The notes under the pieces: generated by a model
The model's input: the letters and a program-made list of their open reading frames with translations, nothing else
What the model was told of the DNA's origin: nothing
Database searches by the model: none
DNA from: a virus
Strand: one strand, 5' to 3'
Virus record (IMG/VR): IMGVR_UViG_3300050821_004061
Coordinates: 1 to 49,410 of that record
Length of the DNA: 49,410 bases
Program-made: the position numbers and the translations under genes
Shown here: positions 47,607 to 49,410 of the stretch, in pieces
Layout of the letters: the number at the start of each line of letters is the position of its first letter
Position numbering within the stretch: position 1 is the stretch's first letter

Positions 47607-47620
47607 ATCGACCATGTCAA
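47591..47620 (-). promoter_or_regulatory. Promoter candidate for the gene at 47051
   Basis: Perfect TTGACA on the minus strand (47620-47615) and CATCAT 18 bases downstream (47596-47591). The -10 is weak and lies inside the palindrome at 47587-47606, as if it needs or is blocked by a regulator. Confidence 0.55.
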
Positions 47621-47629
47621 CAACATTAT

Positions 47630-47767
47630 TCAACTCGTCGACACAACTGATGTCGGCTCCGGTATGACGGCGGTGGCATTCATTGGTGCGGGTGGGTTCG
47701 TTGGCGTGGCGTTCAGAGCCGCCAGCACGTCGGCGAACGCGCCTTCCGTATCGCCCGGCGCGGCCAT
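47630..47767 (-). CDS. Small Pro/Ala/Thr-rich protein
   Basis: 45 residues; below usual cut-offs. ATG 47767 overlaps the HNH stop as TGATG with GGGAGGAAG upstream. AAPGDTEGAFADVLAALN is helical; the rest (TPTNPPAPMNATAVIPEP) is disordered. Ends just before the promoter of the next gene. Function unknown. Confidence 0.6.
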   Translation of the reverse strand: MAAPGDTEGAFADVLAALNATPTNPPAPMNATAVIPEPTSVVSTS

Positions 47768-48231
47768 CACTTCCTCCCAAGACAGTGTGATAAATCCCGC
47801 AGATCCGCCATGAAGCACGCTTGAGCCACCTTGATAGGCAGCGCTCCGTGGCATACCTCGCGGCAGGCCCACGCTTCATCTTCGTCTTTTGAGTGGAAGT
47901 TCTGTTGCGCCCAGAGATTCGGGGCTTCGTCCGCGCCACCGAGACATAATGGGACGCGGTGATCGATTTCCCATGATACGCGCTCCCTCCCGGTTGGGAT
48001 ATAACCGAGATCCCGCATAAATATCTCATGTTTAAGTTCGTAGGATGTAGCGCGGTGGCGTTTACTATATGTACCGCCATGAGTATCGCACACCTCGGTT
48101 GCGTCGGATGTGGCGACGAGACCTGGAGCGGCGAGCGGAGGGATGGTACCGCCGTAGGGCTCGCCGACAACAATTGCGGCGGATGCGACGACGGAGATGG
48201 CGAGGCCGGTGGCTATTGATATATTTCTCAT
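47767..48231 (-). CDS. Secreted HNH nuclease-like protein
   Basis: 154 residues from ATG 48231 (ATGA; GGAAGG upstream). Signal peptide RNISIATGLAISVVASA (residues 2-18). Mature region: EIDHRVPLCLGGADEAPNLW (88-107), a His-Me/HNH core with Asp90, His91 and Asn105, then NFHSKDEDEAWACREVC. Five cysteines may pair outside the cytoplasm. Similar small secreted HNH proteins occur in proteobacteria. An exported phage nuclease could degrade incoming DNA or scavenge nucleotides. Confidence 0.8.
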   Translation of the reverse strand: MRNISIATGLAISVVASAAIVVGEPYGGTIPPLAAPGLVATSDATEVCDTHGGTYSKRHRATSYELKHEIFMRDLGYIPTGRERVSWEIDHRVPLCLGGADEAPNLWAQQNFHSKDEDEAWACREVCHGALPIKVAQACFMADLRDLSHCLGRK

Positions 48232-48434
48232 CGTGTTGCCTTCCATCCTGAGTGACTTACTTTGATATTGTAAACATCTCGATCTATATTGTTTCTGAAA
48301 ACTATAACATGCCCATCGGCCTCGAGTACAATCTTTGCTTTATCGAGATATGCGTCGCCCTCATCACGAGCCTTAATCAAAAACTCTTCGATAAGTTCAC
48401 CGAGAGCTTCCCGCATGATATCGCGCTTAGGCAT
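48228..48434 (-). CDS. Small hypothetical protein
   Basis: 68 residues; ATG 48434 overlaps the helicase stop by 8 bases. REALGELIEEFLIKARDEGD is helical and acidic; IVFRNNIDRDVYNIKVSHS forms two strands. Coupled to the helicase upstream and the HNH gene downstream. Function unknown. Confidence 0.68.
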   Translation of the reverse strand: MPKRDIMREALGELIEEFLIKARDEGDAYLDKAKIVLEADGHVIVFRNNIDRDVYNIKVSHSGWKATR

Positions 48435-49410
48435 CGAAGTCCTCCAAGTTAATGAATGTCATCGTTTCCTTAAACCTTGTCTCCGCGACGTAGATGCAAT
48501 TCAGTTCTTGCTCCCATTCCTCCGTATCAGGGCGCGCCCACTTCGAGGGGCATCGCCAGGAATCGAGAACAAACACGTGTTGGTACTCCAACCCTTTGAC
48601 CTTGTGGTACGAAAGGAGTTGTATCGCGCCATTTCGTTTGAATAGATCTTCGGCGAATGCGATCGCTTGCCCGAGGTTGTCACCCCTCTCGCATAATACC
48701 GAGAGACATTCGTACTTCTCGAATACAACGTGCTCCGCTTTCGCTTTCGCCAACTCGCGCTTGAGCCAATTGTCGAGGGCGAATCCAATGTCGCGGCGGG
48801 ACATACTGGCGGGACCGAGCTTGCGCATTATTCGGACGAGTCCGGGGCCAATATCCATTCCAACAAGCTTGATCGATCGGCCGGCCTTAAGGAGCCTAAG
48901 CGCACATGTAAAAAGCGGAGCGTTATTCCGACAGATAATTGCGGCACCGTCAGGGATATGTTCTGGTCCCCACGGCTCAAGGTGATTGATATCTCCCTCG
49001 ATTTGCCACTCGGGGGCGCGGAATTGTGGGACACGGCTTTTGGCACGTTCGACTCCTTTTTTCGGAACGCGGAATGTCATCGACAATGGGAGTTCGTACA
49101 TCGAGTACCGTTTAACGAGCTGGCACATACCGTTGGAGACAGCGCCGCGAAAGCCGTAGATCGATTGATATGGATCGCCGACCACTATGACGCGTTTATA
49201 GATCAGGCGCTCGAGCATAACATGATTGATCGGCGACAGATCTTGTACCTCATCGCATACGACGAGAGGATATTTGGGCCAAGGGGCGCCGAAGATTACG
49301 GGCATATATATCTGATCGTCGTAATCGATGTTGCCTTCGTACGCCTGCCGTATCGATTCGGTCATCGCTCCATCAATAAGGATATACTGTAAAGCAGTTG
49401 GCTCTTCGTC
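48427..49410 (-). CDS. SF1 DNA helicase, C-terminal part, begins at the left end
   Basis: Continues the gene that starts at 569. Residues about 209-213 (CDEVQ) are motif II and 233-244 (VVGDPYQSIYGF) motif III; later LLSYHKVKGLEYQHVFVLD is motif V and YVAETRFKETMTFI motif VI. The full set supports an active SF1A helicase. Bases 49313-49410 duplicate 1-98. Confidence 0.93.
   Translation of the reverse strand, partial: DEEPTALQYILIDGAMTESIRQAYEGNIDYDDQIYMPVIFGAPWPKYPLVVCDEVQDLSPINHVMLERLIYKRVIVVGDPYQSIYGFRGAVSNGMCQLVKRYSMYELPLSMTFRVPKKGVERAKSRVPQFRAPEWQIEGDINHLEPWGPEHIPDGAAIICRNNAPLFTCALRLLKAGRSIKLVGMDIGPGLVRIMRKLGPASMSRRDIGFALDNWLKRELAKAKAEHVVFEKYECLSVLCERGDNLGQAIAFAEDLFKRNGAIQLLSYHKVKGLEYQHVFVLDSWRCPSKWARPDTEEWEQELNCIYVAETRFKETMTFINLEDFDA
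49313..49410. repeat. Terminal direct repeat, right copy (98 bp)
   Basis: Identical to bases 1-98; see that entry. It marks the end of one genome unit of 49,312 bases. Confidence 0.95.

Noticed and set aside
1-49410. CRISPR arrays, tRNA genes, integrase or lysogeny repressor
   Set aside because: Looked for direct-repeat arrays, cloverleaf-like tracts and recombinase motifs while reading; none found.

Overview
The window is one complete, circularly closed genome of a tailed phage with a podovirus-type gene set, about 49.3 kb. The first 98 bases are repeated exactly as the last 98. Joining the ends on that repeat gives an uninterrupted 484-codon SF1 helicase gene, so the unit is a 49,312-base circle opened inside that gene (assembly overlap or circular permutation). 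The host cannot be named. Lipoproteins with lipoboxes, an Rz1-like small lipoprotein and many Sec-type signal peptides point to a Gram-negative bacterium. I see no integrase, excisionase, phage repressor, tRNA, CRISPR array or phage RNA polymerase, so transcription probably uses host sigma70 and nothing indicates lysogeny.

Layout: two opposed transcription units. Leftward from about 5.6 kb through the ends to 35.8 kb are early genes: small unknown proteins, helicase, a secreted HNH protein, a RecB-family Fe-S nuclease, a Sak4/RecA-like ATPase with a likely ssDNA-binding partner, a ParB-methyltransferase fusion, a UDG/exonuclease polypeptide, a family A DNA polymerase on a separate polypeptide, a DUF7768 nucleotide-sugar-type enzyme and a DUF3987 P-loop protein. 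Three consensus-like sigma70 promoters drive the left part, and a further promoter/operator at 47.6 kb and a strong terminator at 47.0 kb bracket one abundant-looking gene. Rightward from 5,879 to 35,822 are late genes: small and large terminase, a probable cyclic-nucleotide sponge, a membrane/lipoprotein (lysis) group, portal, Bbp19-like protein, scaffold, capsid, cement, a cassette of secreted-looking tail/spike genes, tail tubes A and B, and internal ejection proteins including a lytic transglycosylase and a 1,463-residue protein with an HExxH motif. Most genes overlap by 1 to 17 bases (ATGA, TAATG, GTGA), implying translational coupling. The two units converge tail to tail with a 9-base overlap at 35.8 kb.

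The parts most worth attention: (1) seven consecutive tail/receptor-region proteins each begin with a textbook Sec signal peptide; (2) the DNA polymerase is split between exonuclease motifs II and III, with HNH genes in the gap, one of them a frameshifted HNH-AP2 homing endonuclease; (3) a 122-codon gene with its own ribosome binding site nested out of frame in the large ejection-protein gene; (4) a small Acb2/Tad1-like protein next to terminase; (5) a 367-base non-coding region at 4.5-4.8 kb with two inverted repeats, an A tract and a palindrome holding symmetric promoter-like elements, whose ATACACAC/GTGTGTAT core recurs at two other control regions. All assignments are by reading motifs; no database search was possible.
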